Below, piece after piece: positions 26,080 through 34,235 of a DNA stretch of 64,000 bases. Origin of the DNA: Clostridium pascui. Lineage in GTDB: Bacteria > Bacillota > Clostridia > Clostridiales > Clostridiaceae. Location: contig NZ_JAFBDB010000001.1 of the NCBI RefSeq assembly GCF_016908015.1, forward strand, positions 124,001 through 188,000, given 5' to 3'. Every line of letters begins with the position of its first letter. Within the stretch, counting starts at the first letter, position 1. Made by a program: the position numbers and the translations under genes. The notes under the pieces were generated by a model that was given only the letters and a program-made list of their open reading frames with translations, did not search any database and was not told the DNA's origin.

Positions 26080-26121
26080 TTGACACTACCGCTACTATGT
26101 GTTACTATATAGCTGTAGTAA
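26080..26121 (+). promoter_or_regulatory. Promoter and probable PadR operator
   Basis: A -35 TTGACA (26080-26085), 17-bp spacer and -10 TACTAT (26103-26108) are visible. The -10 lies inside an inverted repeat TTACTA-8 nt-TAGTAA (26102-26121). PadR regulators bind related ATGT/ACAT- or TACT/AGTA-like dyads over core promoters of their own operons, so autorepression by the next gene is likely. Confidence 0.7.
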
Positions 26122-26166
26122 GTAATACTGAATATCAGTGTTACAGAATAGCAAGGAGGAGTTACA

Positions 26167-26490
26167 TTGGAGAATCTTACGGAAATGCTAAAAGGGGTGT
26201 TAGAAGGCTGTGTTCTTGAAATTATCAGCCACCAGGAAACCTACGGTTATGAGATCACGCGACATCTGAACGCCCTGGGATTTTCGGACGTTGTGGATGG
26301 GACAGTTTATACCATTTTGGTGCGACTTGAGAAAAACAAGCTGGTGGAAATTACGAAAAAGCCATCTGATATGGGACCGCCGCGAAAGTTTTTCACGCTG
26401 AACGAAGCGGGGCGTGAGGAGCTGCAGAGATTTTGGGGAAAATGGGAGTTCGTATCATCAAAAATTAACGAGTTAAAGGAGAGAAAGTAA
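26167..26490 (+). CDS. PadR family regulator
   Basis: A 107-residue winged-helix regulator: KGVLEGCVLEIISHQETYGY, EITRHLNALGF and VDGTVYTILVRLEKNKLVE form the PadR DNA-binding domain. The C-terminus (REELQRFWGKWEFVSSKINE) is the dimer helix. The start is a TTG 6 bases after AAGGAGG. From about 26.2 to 27.2 kb the DNA is visibly more GC-rich than its surroundings, with GCG, CGC and GGC codons rare elsewhere, so the cassette was probably acquired. Its stop overlaps the ATG of the first DUF1048 gene. Confidence 0.9.
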   Translation: MENLTEMLKGVLEGCVLEIISHQETYGYEITRHLNALGFSDVVDGTVYTILVRLEKNKLVEITKKPSDMGPPRKFFTLNEAGREELQRFWGKWEFVSSKINELKERK

Positions 26491-26837
26491 TGAATTTTTG
26501 GGAGAAAGTCACAGGGAGCGACATGACTAAAAAATTGAAAACTTTTGAATCGCGAGCCCAAAAGCTGCCGGCTGATTATCAAGCGGCGTGGGAAAAAATT
26601 AAAGTCAATCTTTGGCCGTACTCAGATCTTACCGGTCGCAACCTCATGCCAATTTTTAACGGTGTGCTTGGCCTGCTCGAAGAAACGGCGGCGGACGGTC
26701 AGAGCGTTCAAGAGGTTTTGGGTGACGATATCAAAGGCTTCTGTTCAGCGCTGGTCGGCGAAGAAGGGGCAAAGTCTTTTCGCGACAAGTGGCGTGAGCA
26801 GCTCAACAATAATATCGCTAAAAAATTAGGTAAATAG
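26490..26837 (+). CDS. DUF1048 family protein, copy 1
   Basis: A 115-residue soluble, mostly helical protein. Recognised by the pattern FESRAQKLPADYQAAWEKIK, then a G.LGLLEE...GQSV.EVLGDDIKGFC block, and a C-terminal KWREQLNNNIAKKLG. DUF1048 proteins almost always follow a PadR regulator and precede an ABC exporter; their biochemical role is unknown. Residues about 65-90 (EETAADGQSVQEVLGDDIKG) are the most conserved part and recur in the next gene. The ribosome site lies within the end of the PadR gene (GGAGAGAAAG). Confidence 0.85.
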   Translation: MNFWEKVTGSDMTKKLKTFESRAQKLPADYQAAWEKIKVNLWPYSDLTGRNLMPIFNGVLGLLEETAADGQSVQEVLGDDIKGFCSALVGEEGAKSFRDKWREQLNNNIAKKLGK

Positions 26838-26846
26838 GAGGATAAA

Positions 26847-27197
26847 ATGGGAATACAAGATATCATCGAAGGTAAAAAAGAGTGGCGAGCGCACGTGGCA
26901 CGTGTCAAATCGCTTCCAAAAGATTATCAGATTGTTTATAAAGAGATTCAGAAATATATCTTTAAGGTAGGCCCTGTTGAGCTAACCGACGGAATAGGCT
27001 TGCTCTCCGGGATTATGGATCTTTTTGAAGAGGGTGCGGCCTTGGGAAAAGGCGTGCTCGAAGTGACGGGCAATGATGTAGCGGCTTTTTGTGACGATTT
27101 AATCAAAGATTCAAAGACTTACGCTGACATCTATCAAGAATCTGTTGACCAAGAAGTTAAAAAGGCCATGAAAAAGGTTACGGGTAAAACAAAGTAA
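26847..27197 (+). CDS. DUF1048 family protein, copy 2
   Basis: A 116-residue paralogue of the preceding gene, with the same order of blocks: RVKSLPKDYQIVYKEIQKY, GIMDLFEEGAALGKGVLEVT, GNDVAAFCDDLIK and a Lys-rich end. Each copy shares the [L/F]P.DY, EEGAA.G..V.EV.G[D/N]D and FC signature. Codon use is intermediate between copy 1 and host genes. The ribosome site is AGGAGG. Two copies suggest a heteromeric partner role, perhaps for PadR or for the exporter; this is inference. Confidence 0.85.
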   Translation: MGIQDIIEGKKEWRAHVARVKSLPKDYQIVYKEIQKYIFKVGPVELTDGIGLLSGIMDLFEEGAALGKGVLEVTGNDVAAFCDDLIKDSKTYADIYQESVDQEVKKAMKKVTGKTK

Positions 27198-27220
27198 AAG
27201 AGAGATATGGGGATGGTAGA

Positions 27221-27409
27221 GTGTGTAAATACGAGTGGATATTATGCCCGGTCTGTGGCAGCAAAACACGGGTCAAGATAGGTGTTGATACGATACTTAA
27301 ACACTTTCCGCTATTTTGTCCTAAGTGTAAACAGGAAACTATAATCAATGTAAAACAACTAAATATATCAATTATCAAAGAGCCAGACGCTAAGACGCAG
27401 AGCCGATAA
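27221..27409 (+). CDS. Cysteine-rich KTR-type small protein
   Basis: A 62-residue protein starting at GTG. CPVCGSKTRVKIG and FCPKCKQETIINVKQL form a CxxC...CxxC zinc-ribbon-like unit with the SKTR core that names the cysteine-rich KTR proteins. These occur mostly in integrative and conjugative elements and next to resistance genes; their function is not known. Its place between the DUF1048 pair and the exporter suggests a cargo gene of the same mobile unit. It ends in a strong terminator, so the exporter downstream has its own promoter or relies on read-through. Confidence 0.75.
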   Translation: MCKYEWILCPVCGSKTRVKIGVDTILKHFPLFCPKCKQETIINVKQLNISIIKEPDAKTQSR

Positions 27410-27443
27410 CCGTGAATGAAATCACAGTTGTCGGCTCTTTTTT
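27399..27443 (+). terminator. Intrinsic terminator overlapping the KTR gene end
   Basis: AGAGCCGA / TCGGCTCT closes a 24-nt loop and is followed by TTTTT. The upstream arm includes the last codons and the stop codon of the KTR gene. Confidence 0.85.
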
Positions 27444-27522
27444 ATGAAACTGATCAAGCTGCATTGAAAGGATTAGACTTAAGTTTGAGTAAGGTTACTA
27501 TATTGTAGAGGAGGAAAAGAAA

Positions 27523-28284
27523 GTGAAAAAAAATATCATACAGATTAAAGGGGTAAAAAAGTCTTACAAAGATGTAGAAGTACTCAAAGGAGTAGATTTT
27601 GAAGTAGAGCAGGGCGGTATTTTCGCATTACTAGGTTTCAATGGAGCAGGAAAAACAACGATGATTAGAATCATGGCTACTCTACTTAAAGCAGATGCTG
27701 GAAGTGCTCAGATCAATGGTTTTGATATTGAAAAAAACCCAGGGGACATTAGAGGTTCTATCAGTCTTACTGGTCAGTTTGCTGCTATTGATGAAATTTT
27801 GACTGGTCGTGAAAATCTTCAAATGATAGCAAAACTTAGACATCTTAAAAATCCAAATGGAGCAGCAGATGAGTTAATTAGTCGTTTTGGCATGTCAGAG
27901 GCTGCAGACCGCAGAGTGGGTACTTACTCTGGAGGTATGAAGAGAAGAATTGATATAGCAATGAGTCTTGTGGGAAATCCAAAGATTATTTTCCTAGATG
28001 AGCCAACAACAGGTCTTGATCCAGAAGCACGTTTAGAAGTTTGGAAAATTGTAAAAGAGTTATCAGCTGTAGGGACTACAGTATTCTTAACGACTCAATA
28101 TTTGGAGGAAGCAGAGCAACTTGCAGATAAAATCGCTATTCTTCATGGAGGAAAAATTATTGCTCTAGATACACTAGAGGGATTGAAAAAATTATTTCCA
28201 CCTGCAAAAGTTGAATATGTTGAGAAGCAACCTAAATTAGAAGAAATATTCCTAACAATCATTGGTAAAAAGGAGGAGAAATAA
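27523..28284 (+). CDS. ABC transporter ATP-binding protein (DrrA/CcmA type)
   Basis: A 253-residue ATPase: Walker A GFNGAGKTT, Q-loop LTGQFAAIDEILTGRENL, signature YSGGMKRRIDIAMSL, Walker B IIFLDEPTTGLDPEAR and H-loop replaced by TTQYLEEAEQLAD. The LTGQFAAIDE and TTQYLEEA strings are typical of the daunorubicin-resistance DrrA branch of drug exporters. The start is GTG after GAGGAGGAAAAG. Codons such as CGT are more common here than in neighbouring host genes. The stop is directly followed by the permease ATG. Confidence 0.9.
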   Translation: MKKNIIQIKGVKKSYKDVEVLKGVDFEVEQGGIFALLGFNGAGKTTMIRIMATLLKADAGSAQINGFDIEKNPGDIRGSISLTGQFAAIDEILTGRENLQMIAKLRHLKNPNGAADELISRFGMSEAADRRVGTYSGGMKRRIDIAMSLVGNPKIIFLDEPTTGLDPEARLEVWKIVKELSAVGTTVFLTTQYLEEAEQLADKIAILHGGKIIALDTLEGLKKLFPPAKVEYVEKQPKLEEIFLTIIGKKEEK

Positions 28285-29049
28285 ATGGGATCTACAAATA
28301 AATATTTTTTCAAAGATATGAGTGTTATGTTTGGACGTTCTATGCGTCATATTTTTAGAAGTATGGATACAATTATCACAGTTTGTATCACACCAATTGC
28401 GATGATGTTATTGTTCGTTTATGTATTTGGTGGTGCAATCCAAACAGGTACAAAAAATTATGTTAATTATCTATTACCAGGTATATTGTTAATGGCTATT
28501 GGTAGTGGAATTGCATATGTAGCTTACCGTTTGTTTATAGATAAAGAGCGTGGTATCTTTGAACGTTTTCACTCTATGCCTATCGCTCGCTCTACAGTAT
28601 TATGGGGACATGTATTAACTTCATTAATTTCAAATGGAATTTCTGTAATAGTGATTATACTTGTTGCATTATTAATGGGCTTCCGTTCTTCAGCAGGAAT
28701 CTTAGAATGGTTGACGGTATTTGGAATTTTAGGAATATTTACACTTGCTTTAACTTGGATTGCGGTAATTGCTGGACTTGCTGCTAAAACACCAGATGGT
28801 GCAGGCGCATTCTCTTATCCAATCATCTTTTTACCGTTTATCAGTTCTGCCTTTGTACCAACAGATACTATGCCTTCAGCAGTACGTGCCTTTGCAGAAA
28901 ATCAGCCTGTAACCCCTATCGTGGAAGCTATTCGCAATTTATTAGCAAACCAACCAGTAGGAAGTGATATCTGGGCTGCCCTTGCTTGGTGCATAGCAAT
29001 AATAGTTATTGCTTATATCTTTGCAATGAGGATATATAAGAAATTATAA
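28285..29049 (+). CDS. ABC-2 type permease (DrrB type)
   Basis: A 254-residue membrane protein with six predicted helices (about 30-50, 60-80, 105-130, 140-165, 172-190, 228-246). The ABC-2 conserved blocks are NYLLPGILLMAIGSGIAYVA, the loop RLFIDKERGIFERFHSMPIA and FLPFISSAFVPTDTMPSAVR. This is the DrrB branch, partner of the preceding ATPase. Translation is coupled: the ribosome site AAGGAGGAG lies in the end of the ATPase gene. Frequent CGT arginine codons, where host genes use AGA, suggest transfer from another Firmicute such as a lactic acid bacterium relative. Confidence 0.9.
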   Translation: MGSTNKYFFKDMSVMFGRSMRHIFRSMDTIITVCITPIAMMLLFVYVFGGAIQTGTKNYVNYLLPGILLMAIGSGIAYVAYRLFIDKERGIFERFHSMPIARSTVLWGHVLTSLISNGISVIVIILVALLMGFRSSAGILEWLTVFGILGIFTLALTWIAVIAGLAAKTPDGAGAFSYPIIFLPFISSAFVPTDTMPSAVRAFAENQPVTPIVEAIRNLLANQPVGSDIWAALAWCIAIIVIAYIFAMRIYKKL

Positions 29050-29095
29050 CCTGTTCTTATACTAAGTATAGTTACTCACCCACAGGGTTAGATGT

Positions 29096-29190
29096 GGCTG
29101 TCGCTTTAAGAAATTAAACCACAGTATATTGTTTTAGAATTTAAAAATCTAATACAATATATTGTAGTTTTTATTCTTTGGGCGACAGCC
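29096..29190. repeat. Long imperfect inverted repeat (about 95 bp)
   Basis: Outer arms GGCTGTCGC (29096-29104) and GCGACAGCC (29182-29190) are perfect. Further in, CCACAGTATATTGTTTTAGA pairs well with TCTAATACAATATATTGTAG around an AT-rich tip. The whole would fold into one long hairpin. It follows the exporter permease by 46 bp, so it may stop transcription, but its size and perfect ends also fit a miniature transposable element. No target duplication could be identified by eye. Confidence 0.6.
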
Positions 29191-29335
29191 CCTTGTATAA
29201 ATATTATGTTCTCATGCATGTGGACACAGTAATTCTTTTGTCCCACAAGCAAGCGAAAAGCTATAGCAACGTAAATGTTGAATTTGGCGAGGCACATGGG
29301 AAAATCCCTGTTATCTGTGCTAACTTAGGAATAGG
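29190..29335 (+). pseudogene. Remnant of the C-terminal tail of a RumA-like RNA methyltransferase
   Basis: The frame reads YYVLMHVDTVILLSHKQAKS then NVNVEFGEAHGKIPV before losing any resemblance. The HVDTVxLLSHK...NV.VEFGE pattern is the tail found on many clostridial 23S rRNA (uracil-5-)-methyltransferases, and often on stray fragments near mobile elements. There is no start or ribosome site and the catalytic region is absent, so it is debris from recombination. Confidence 0.5.
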
Positions 29336-29433
29336 GATTGCACAGGAGGGGAAAAAGTCATGTAAGAAAAGTTTACTTGTTGCAGTAATGTTATATAATA
29401 AAAATATAAATACTGAAATGGAGGTAAGATTAT

Positions 29434-29814
29434 ATGAGCGAGTTTACAATAACAGAATTAGAAGCAGCACAGAAAGCAATATTATCAACAATCCACAAAA
29501 ATGAGAAAGCAAAAGTAACCTTGTCCGAAAAACAGACTCCATGTACTTCCCAGATGACTATGGTTGCTAAAAATCTCAGAGTACACTATATAGCATCCTC
29601 ATTGATAGCAAAAGCATTAGAGAAGGATTTTTTATATAATTACTCAAAAGAAGAGTTAGAAGAAGCTATGCAGGCTATACCATTATTTATTCAAAGAATT
29701 GAGAACGTGAAGCCAAAATTTAGAGAAGGTACTCCTCAACACACACTGGCCATACGCCGGATTAAGGCGTTTCATATTTCATTAGCGTTGATAGAAAGAG
29801 AATTAGACTTGTAA
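29434..29814 (+). CDS. Helical protein of unknown function, 126 aa
   Basis: A well-formed gene with the ribosome site ATGGAGG. The product is soluble, mostly helical and without signal peptide or metal motif. Landmarks are ITELEAAQKAILSTIHKNEK, VTLSEKQTPCTSQ (the only cysteine), LEKDFLYNYSKEELEEAMQA and RRIKAFHISLALIERELDL. I do not recognise the family. It lies in the accessory region between the methyltransferase remnant and a strongly palindromic promoter. A weak hairpin (29834-29869) follows. Confidence 0.65.
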   Translation: MSEFTITELEAAQKAILSTIHKNEKAKVTLSEKQTPCTSQMTMVAKNLRVHYIASSLIAKALEKDFLYNYSKEELEEAMQAIPLFIQRIENVKPKFREGTPQHTLAIRRIKAFHISLALIERELDL

Positions 29815-29942
29815 TTAAGAATAATATCTATAATAACCATTAGTCAGTTGCTAAGCCATACTAGTGGTTTCACAAACGAGTTTACAGTGGATACCTATTA
29901 ACGGGTTAAAATATATTTTGGCTCTACTTTTAAAAAATATTA

Positions 29943-30008
29943 TTGACAATTGGTCTAATTAGACTATAATATTTAAGTGTCATTAGTCTAATTAGACCAA
30001 TGACACTT
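29943..30008 (+). promoter_or_regulatory. Promoter with two GTCTAATTAGAC operators
   Basis: A -35 TTGACA (29943-29948), 16-bp spacer and perfect -10 TATAAT (29965-29970) are present. The spacer contains the perfect palindrome GTCTAATTAGAC (29953-29964), repeated at 29986-29997 just after the start point. The second copy lies inside a near-perfect 34-bp palindrome (29975-30008; arms AAGTGTCATT...AATGACACTT, one mismatch). Two identical operators on promoter and start are a strong repression signature. The cognate repressor (TetR- or MarR-like by site type) is not evident nearby unless it is the PadR gene at 31062. Confidence 0.8.
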
Positions 30009-30186
30009 TAGTAGTTTTTAATATATAGGAAAATCTACTAAAGTAATGAATTAATACACGCTCAGAAGATGAATACGAATGTATTGAGTGCAATAGCTAA
30101 AGGATTAAATAAATAACTAGTTAACATTTATTGAGAATTGGAAAAATTCCTTAATAAATATTAAGTAGAAAGAAAGGATGAAGAAA

Positions 30187-31035
30187 ATGGTTAAATCATT
30201 TTTAATGTTAGGACAGTCGAATATGGCTGGACGAGGGTTTATTCATGAAGTGCCCCCAATTTATAATGAAAGAATACAAATGCTGCGTAATGGTAGATGG
30301 CAAATGATGACTGAGCCCATCAATTATGACCGTCCTGTTTCAGGAATAAGTCTAGCTGGTTCATTTGCAGATGCATGGTGCCACCAAAATCAAGAAGACA
30401 CCATTGGCTTAATTCCTTGTGCTGAAGGTGGAAGTACACTAGATGAATGGGCTGTAGACGAAGTGCTTTTTAAACATGCAATAACTGAAGCTAAATTTGC
30501 TATGCAAAGTAGTGAGCTCGCAGGAATTCTATGGCATCAAGGAGAAAGTGATGGTATGAATGGTAACTACAAAGTCTATTACAAGAAATTACTTTTAATT
30601 ATTGATGCGCTTAGAAAAGAGTTGAACGCTCCAGGCATTCCAATTGTTATTGGTGGTTTAGGTGATTTTTTAGGCAAAGAAGGATTTGGGAAAAGCTGTA
30701 CTGAATATAAGTTCATTAATCAAGAGTTACAAAAATTTGCCTTTGAACAAGATAATTGTTACTTTGTTACAGCCTCAGGGTTAACTTCTAATCCCGATGG
30801 TATTCATATTAATGCAAATTCTCAAAGAAAATTTGGGTTACGATATTTTGAAGCCTTTTCTAATAAGCAGCATGTGTTGAAGCCATTAGTTAATGAAGAT
30901 GAGTTGCTAAATTTACGTTATGCTAGAACACATACTAAAGGAGAAAAGATATATATAAAAAGTATGGATTTTGCATTAGTGAAAATATCATATGATGAAT
31001 TCGTATCTCAGGTCATGCAAATCAACAATGATTAA
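30187..31035 (+). CDS. Sialate O-acetylesterase domain (SASA) carbohydrate esterase
   Basis: A 282-residue SGNH-fold esterase. I use the ATG at 30187, 9 bases after AAAGG; the ATG at 30178 touches the ribosome site. The catalytic serine is in MLGQSNMAGRG. The second block is ILWHQGESDG, then IVIGGLGDFL, and the catalytic Asp-His is in NPDGIHINANSQRKFG. The family removes acetyl groups from sialic acid, xylan or similar glycans. No signal peptide is seen, so it works inside the cell or on imported sugars. It sits downstream of the double-operator promoter and 26 bp before a PadR gene. Confidence 0.85.
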   Translation: MVKSFLMLGQSNMAGRGFIHEVPPIYNERIQMLRNGRWQMMTEPINYDRPVSGISLAGSFADAWCHQNQEDTIGLIPCAEGGSTLDEWAVDEVLFKHAITEAKFAMQSSELAGILWHQGESDGMNGNYKVYYKKLLLIIDALRKELNAPGIPIVIGGLGDFLGKEGFGKSCTEYKFINQELQKFAFEQDNCYFVTASGLTSNPDGIHINANSQRKFGLRYFEAFSNKQHVLKPLVNEDELLNLRYARTHTKGEKIYIKSMDFALVKISYDEFVSQVMQINND

Positions 31036-31061
31036 ACCTTGTAATTAAAGGAGATGTTTTT

Positions 31062-31583
31062 TTGATACCATTACTAATTTTAGGTTTGTTAAAACAAAAC
31101 CCAGGTTCTTACGGATATGAATTATTAGCATTAATGGAAGAGAAGCACTATAAATATATAGTAAATTTCACTAAAGGATCATTTTATTATAATCTTCAAC
31201 AATTAGAAGAAAAACAATATATTAAAAAAATTGAAGAGTTAGACAATACTAGAGAGACGCGTAATTATATCCTCACTGAACTAGGGGAGAAAGAATTTCA
31301 AAAATTAATGTACAAATATGGCTCTAAAACAGATTATATAAACTTATCTTTTTATGCAGCAATGCTATTTGCTAATGAATATAAAAGCGAGGAGCTAGTA
31401 AAACTAATAGAAATACAAATCGAACAAACTAAAAAGAAAATTTCTTTATTAGAAGAATCTCTTGAACATGGTGAAAGTATCCCTAATTATTTTAAAAAAA
31501 TGTTAGAAAATTCACGGTCTCATCATTTAGTAAATGTTCAATGGTTTGAAGGACTGTTAAAAGATATAAAAAATGAAGATTAA
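31062..31583 (+). CDS. PadR family regulator with VirR-like C-terminal domain
   Basis: A 173-residue regulator. The N-terminal winged helix (LILGLLKQNPGSYGYELLAL, FTKGSFYYNLQQLEEKQYIK) is PadR. The C-terminal 90 residues form a helical bundle of the Vir_act_alpha_C type (LVKLIEIQIEQTKKKISLLE). The start is TTG after AAAGGAGATG. It follows the acetylesterase closely and is likely co-transcribed, so it may regulate the promoter at 29943, although its operators look more TetR-like than PadR-like. Confidence 0.85.
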   Translation: MIPLLILGLLKQNPGSYGYELLALMEEKHYKYIVNFTKGSFYYNLQQLEEKQYIKKIEELDNTRETRNYILTELGEKEFQKLMYKYGSKTDYINLSFYAAMLFANEYKSEELVKLIEIQIEQTKKKISLLEESLEHGESIPNYFKKMLENSRSHHLVNVQWFEGLLKDIKNED

Positions 31584-31779
31584 TTGGATGTTACCTTAAA
31601 ACTTTTTCTACAAAAGAGCTTTAAAATTTTTATATTGATTATATTAATATTATTTAGCTGATTTCTGTATTTTACAGGAGTCATCTTTTTTAATTCCATT
31701 GGGTTTCAAGTGAAAAAGGAATAAAATATAACCTATCCCCCTGATTTTAGAGGAGGATTTTTCTAGTTGGTATTGGCCT

Positions 31780-32703
31780 CTACAATATGATTTTCAACAG
31801 TATAGTAACTGTAATTAAAGAAAGTAGTGTAGTTACAGATACAATAACAGCTGCATAATCTTTTTCTTTATCAAAACTTTCTGCTAGTATTGAAGTCATG
31901 GCAGAAGCTGGCATAGCAGTCATAATAATAACTGTATTTACAGCTTTGGATGTTTCTAGTATAAGCAATGAAATTAAGTAAATGATGGAAGGAATAAGTA
32001 TTAATTTAGTAGTTATTCCATAATATATTGTCCAATCTTTTATATATTCTTTTATTTTCACATCTGAAATTATAACTCCAATAATAATCATTGATAATGG
32101 ACCAGTGATGTTCCCAATATTTCTTATGCTGAATAATATGGCACCTGGTAATTGAATATTAAATATCATGATTATTACGCCTGCACATATTGCTATAATA
32201 GATGGATTCAGAAGAATTTTTTTAAGCTCATTTTTTAAATCTTTCTTTTGAAAATTGCCCTTGTATAGAATAATTCCATATGTCCAAACAAATATTACGA
32301 AGAACATATTAAATATTGATCCATATACAATACCCTCAGCGCCATATATAGAATTTAGTATAGGAAATCCAACATAACCTGTATTAGTAAACACATTAGC
32401 GAAATGCAATACTATTTTTTTATCATTTCTTATTGGTAAAAGGAGCAGGTATGAAACAAGAATAACTATTATATAAGCAGCAATGCTATAATAAAATGTT
32501 TTTATGGCATTAGATTTAATAGCGTCATCATAAGTAAATATAAAAGAAGAAAGAATCATAAGAGGCAATGTTATTTGTATAAGAATATCTATTAACCCTT
32601 TATTTATTTGTGGGGTTATAATTTTTTTCTTGGCGCCATATACTCCGACTAATATTATAAGAAATAATGAAATAACACTTTCAATAACAACAGAAAATTC
32701 CAC
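31780..32703 (-). CDS. AEC family transporter
   Basis: A 307-residue membrane protein with about ten helices. It belongs to the auxin efflux carrier/BART group: N-terminal SVISLFLIILVGVYGAKKKI, middle FANVFTNTGYVGFPILNSIYG and C-terminal TAMPASAMTSILAESFDKEK with a Pro-containing crossover. The NTGYVGFPI and MPA...A..YD..KD blocks are the family hallmarks. Bacterial members move dicarboxylates such as malate or other anions. It is monocistronic and divergent from the cell-wall-binding gene. The ribosome site is GAGGGGG (minus strand). Confidence 0.85.
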   Translation of the reverse strand: MEFSVVIESVISLFLIILVGVYGAKKKIITPQINKGLIDILIQITLPLMILSSFIFTYDDAIKSNAIKTFYYSIAAYIIVILVSYLLLLPIRNDKKIVLHFANVFTNTGYVGFPILNSIYGAEGIVYGSIFNMFFVIFVWTYGIILYKGNFQKKDLKNELKKILLNPSIIAICAGVIIMIFNIQLPGAILFSIRNIGNITGPLSMIIIGVIISDVKIKEYIKDWTIYYGITTKLILIPSIIYLISLLILETSKAVNTVIIMTAMPASAMTSILAESFDKEKDYAAVIVSVTTLLSLITVTILLKIIL

Positions 32704-32855
32704 GACAATCCCCCTCTTAATTATATAGTAATCATTTTATGCGGAGATAGTTTTTATTGCTATGAAATATAGAATATTATACTAAAGAAATAGTCTTATC
32801 TACCGATAATAAAATTTAGTTTTACAATAGAGTGTATAAAGGGAGGCATAACAAA

Positions 32856-34235
32856 GTGAAAAAAAGATATATTATTATTTCAGCACTTATGGCTATGACC
32901 ATGGTAAACACAGTACAGGCAAAAGAAGCATATAGCGTAAATAGAATAGATGGTAGAAATAGGTTTGAAACTTCAGCTAATATTTCAAATAAATTTAGCA
33001 GTGCTCAAGTACAAAATGTAATCATAGCAAGCGGTAGTAATTTTCCTGATGCACTTACAGGAAGTGTACTTTCTAAAAAATTCAATGCTCCAATTTTACT
33101 TGTAGATAAAACTGTAAGCAGCAGTTCTAATGCAGTAAATTATATAAAAGGCCATTTGGTAAAAGGCGGTACAATCTATGTTCTCGGGGGAAAAGCATCC
33201 GTAGACGATAAATTTCTAGACTATTTTAAATCTCAAGGGTACAATGTAAAAAGGCTTGGCGGTAGTGATAGATTTGCCACAAATAAAACAATTGTAAATT
33301 CCATGAATGTAGAAAAGGGGACTCCGGTGGTTATAGCTAATGGGTATGGATTTGCAGATGCTTTAAGTATTTCAAGTGTTGCTGCATTAAAGGGATATCC
33401 TATACTTATGAGTAATAAGATTAATTTACCTAGTGATATTAAAAGTACTATAAACGATATTCAACCTTCCAAGGTATTTTTAATAGGAGGAGAAGGGTCT
33501 TTAAGTAACTCTCTTATAGATGAATTAAAGAACATAGTATCTTCTCTAGATGATAGCAGCATAGTAAGAATTGGTGGAAATACTAGATATGAAACCTCAT
33601 TAAACATATGTAAATATTTTAATTTAGATACAACTTCTGCAGTAATTGCAAGTGGAAAAGGTTTCCCAGATGCATTGTCAGGAAGTGCATTAGCAGCAAA
33701 ATTAAATGCACCAATTATACTTACAGATGGAAGTAATATAATAGAACAAAAGAAATATTTAGATGCTACTAATTATTACAATTTATTTTTACTAGGTGGC
33801 AAAGCCTCAGTAAGTGAAGCAGCAACAAAGATATTAAATGGACAGGAAAAGTTCTTGTTTCATGTAAATAAAGGATATATAAAAGACGGCAAAAGATATG
33901 TAGAAGGATATTTTGATAAATTTATTTCTGATTTAAATGAAGCACGTGAATATGAAAGAGAAACTGGAGAAAGCGTAATTGAACACGATGATGAATATGG
34001 CGACTTTCTTCCCAGTGATGGCTTTGATGCTCCTATCAGCGGCAATGTTACGTTAGAGGTAAGTAAGGATTTAAAAATCAGCGGAATAATATATACTGAT
34101 GAAGGGTTAGATATGGCAGATTTAAATGGAGATTTTAGTTTTATAACAAGCGATGAATATGACACATGGGAAATCTTTGAGGTAAATATTAAAGGTGGCA
34201 TAGTAATAGAAATGAATCAGCAATATAGACCATAA
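32856..34235 (+). CDS. Cell-wall-binding repeat 2 surface protein
   Basis: A secreted protein of 459 residues. The start is GTG at 32856, 10 bases after GGGAGG. A signal peptide (KKRYIIISALMAMTMVNTVQA) is cleaved near residue 22. Three cell-wall-binding type 2 repeats follow (about 30-120, 125-220, 228-320), each with RI.G.(N/D)R(F/Y)ETS, ASG..FPDAL(S/T)GS and a LGGKASV-type turn. These anchor the protein to wall polymers. The last 140 residues (from FHVNKGYIKDGKRYVEGYF) are acidic and unrelated to the repeats; they are the functional head, of unknown role. Confidence 0.9.
   Translation: MKKRYIIISALMAMTMVNTVQAKEAYSVNRIDGRNRFETSANISNKFSSAQVQNVIIASGSNFPDALTGSVLSKKFNAPILLVDKTVSSSSNAVNYIKGHLVKGGTIYVLGGKASVDDKFLDYFKSQGYNVKRLGGSDRFATNKTIVNSMNVEKGTPVVIANGYGFADALSISSVAALKGYPILMSNKINLPSDIKSTINDIQPSKVFLIGGEGSLSNSLIDELKNIVSSLDDSSIVRIGGNTRYETSLNICKYFNLDTTSAVIASGKGFPDALSGSALAAKLNAPIILTDGSNIIEQKKYLDATNYYNLFLLGGKASVSEAATKILNGQEKFLFHVNKGYIKDGKRYVEGYFDKFISDLNEAREYERETGESVIEHDDEYGDFLPSDGFDAPISGNVTLEVSKDLKISGIIYTDEGLDMADLNGDFSFITSDEYDTWEIFEVNIKGGIVIEMNQQYRP

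Noticed and set aside
25959-26219. 86-codon plus-strand ORF running into the PadR gene
   Set aside because: Begins without a ribosome site and overlaps the PadR promoter, operator and coding start in another frame; composition is that of AT-rich noncoding DNA.
27380-27440. c-di-GMP riboswitch-like string (GACGCAGAGCC) near the KTR gene end
   Set aside because: It is the 3' end of the KTR coding sequence plus its terminator; other conserved parts of the riboswitch are absent.
30069-30116. Fifteen-codon ORF MNTNVLSAIAKGLNK resembling the end of an XRE-type HTH
   Set aside because: Too short, no ribosome site, and the upstream frame carries no HTH. At best a scrap of a deleted regulator.
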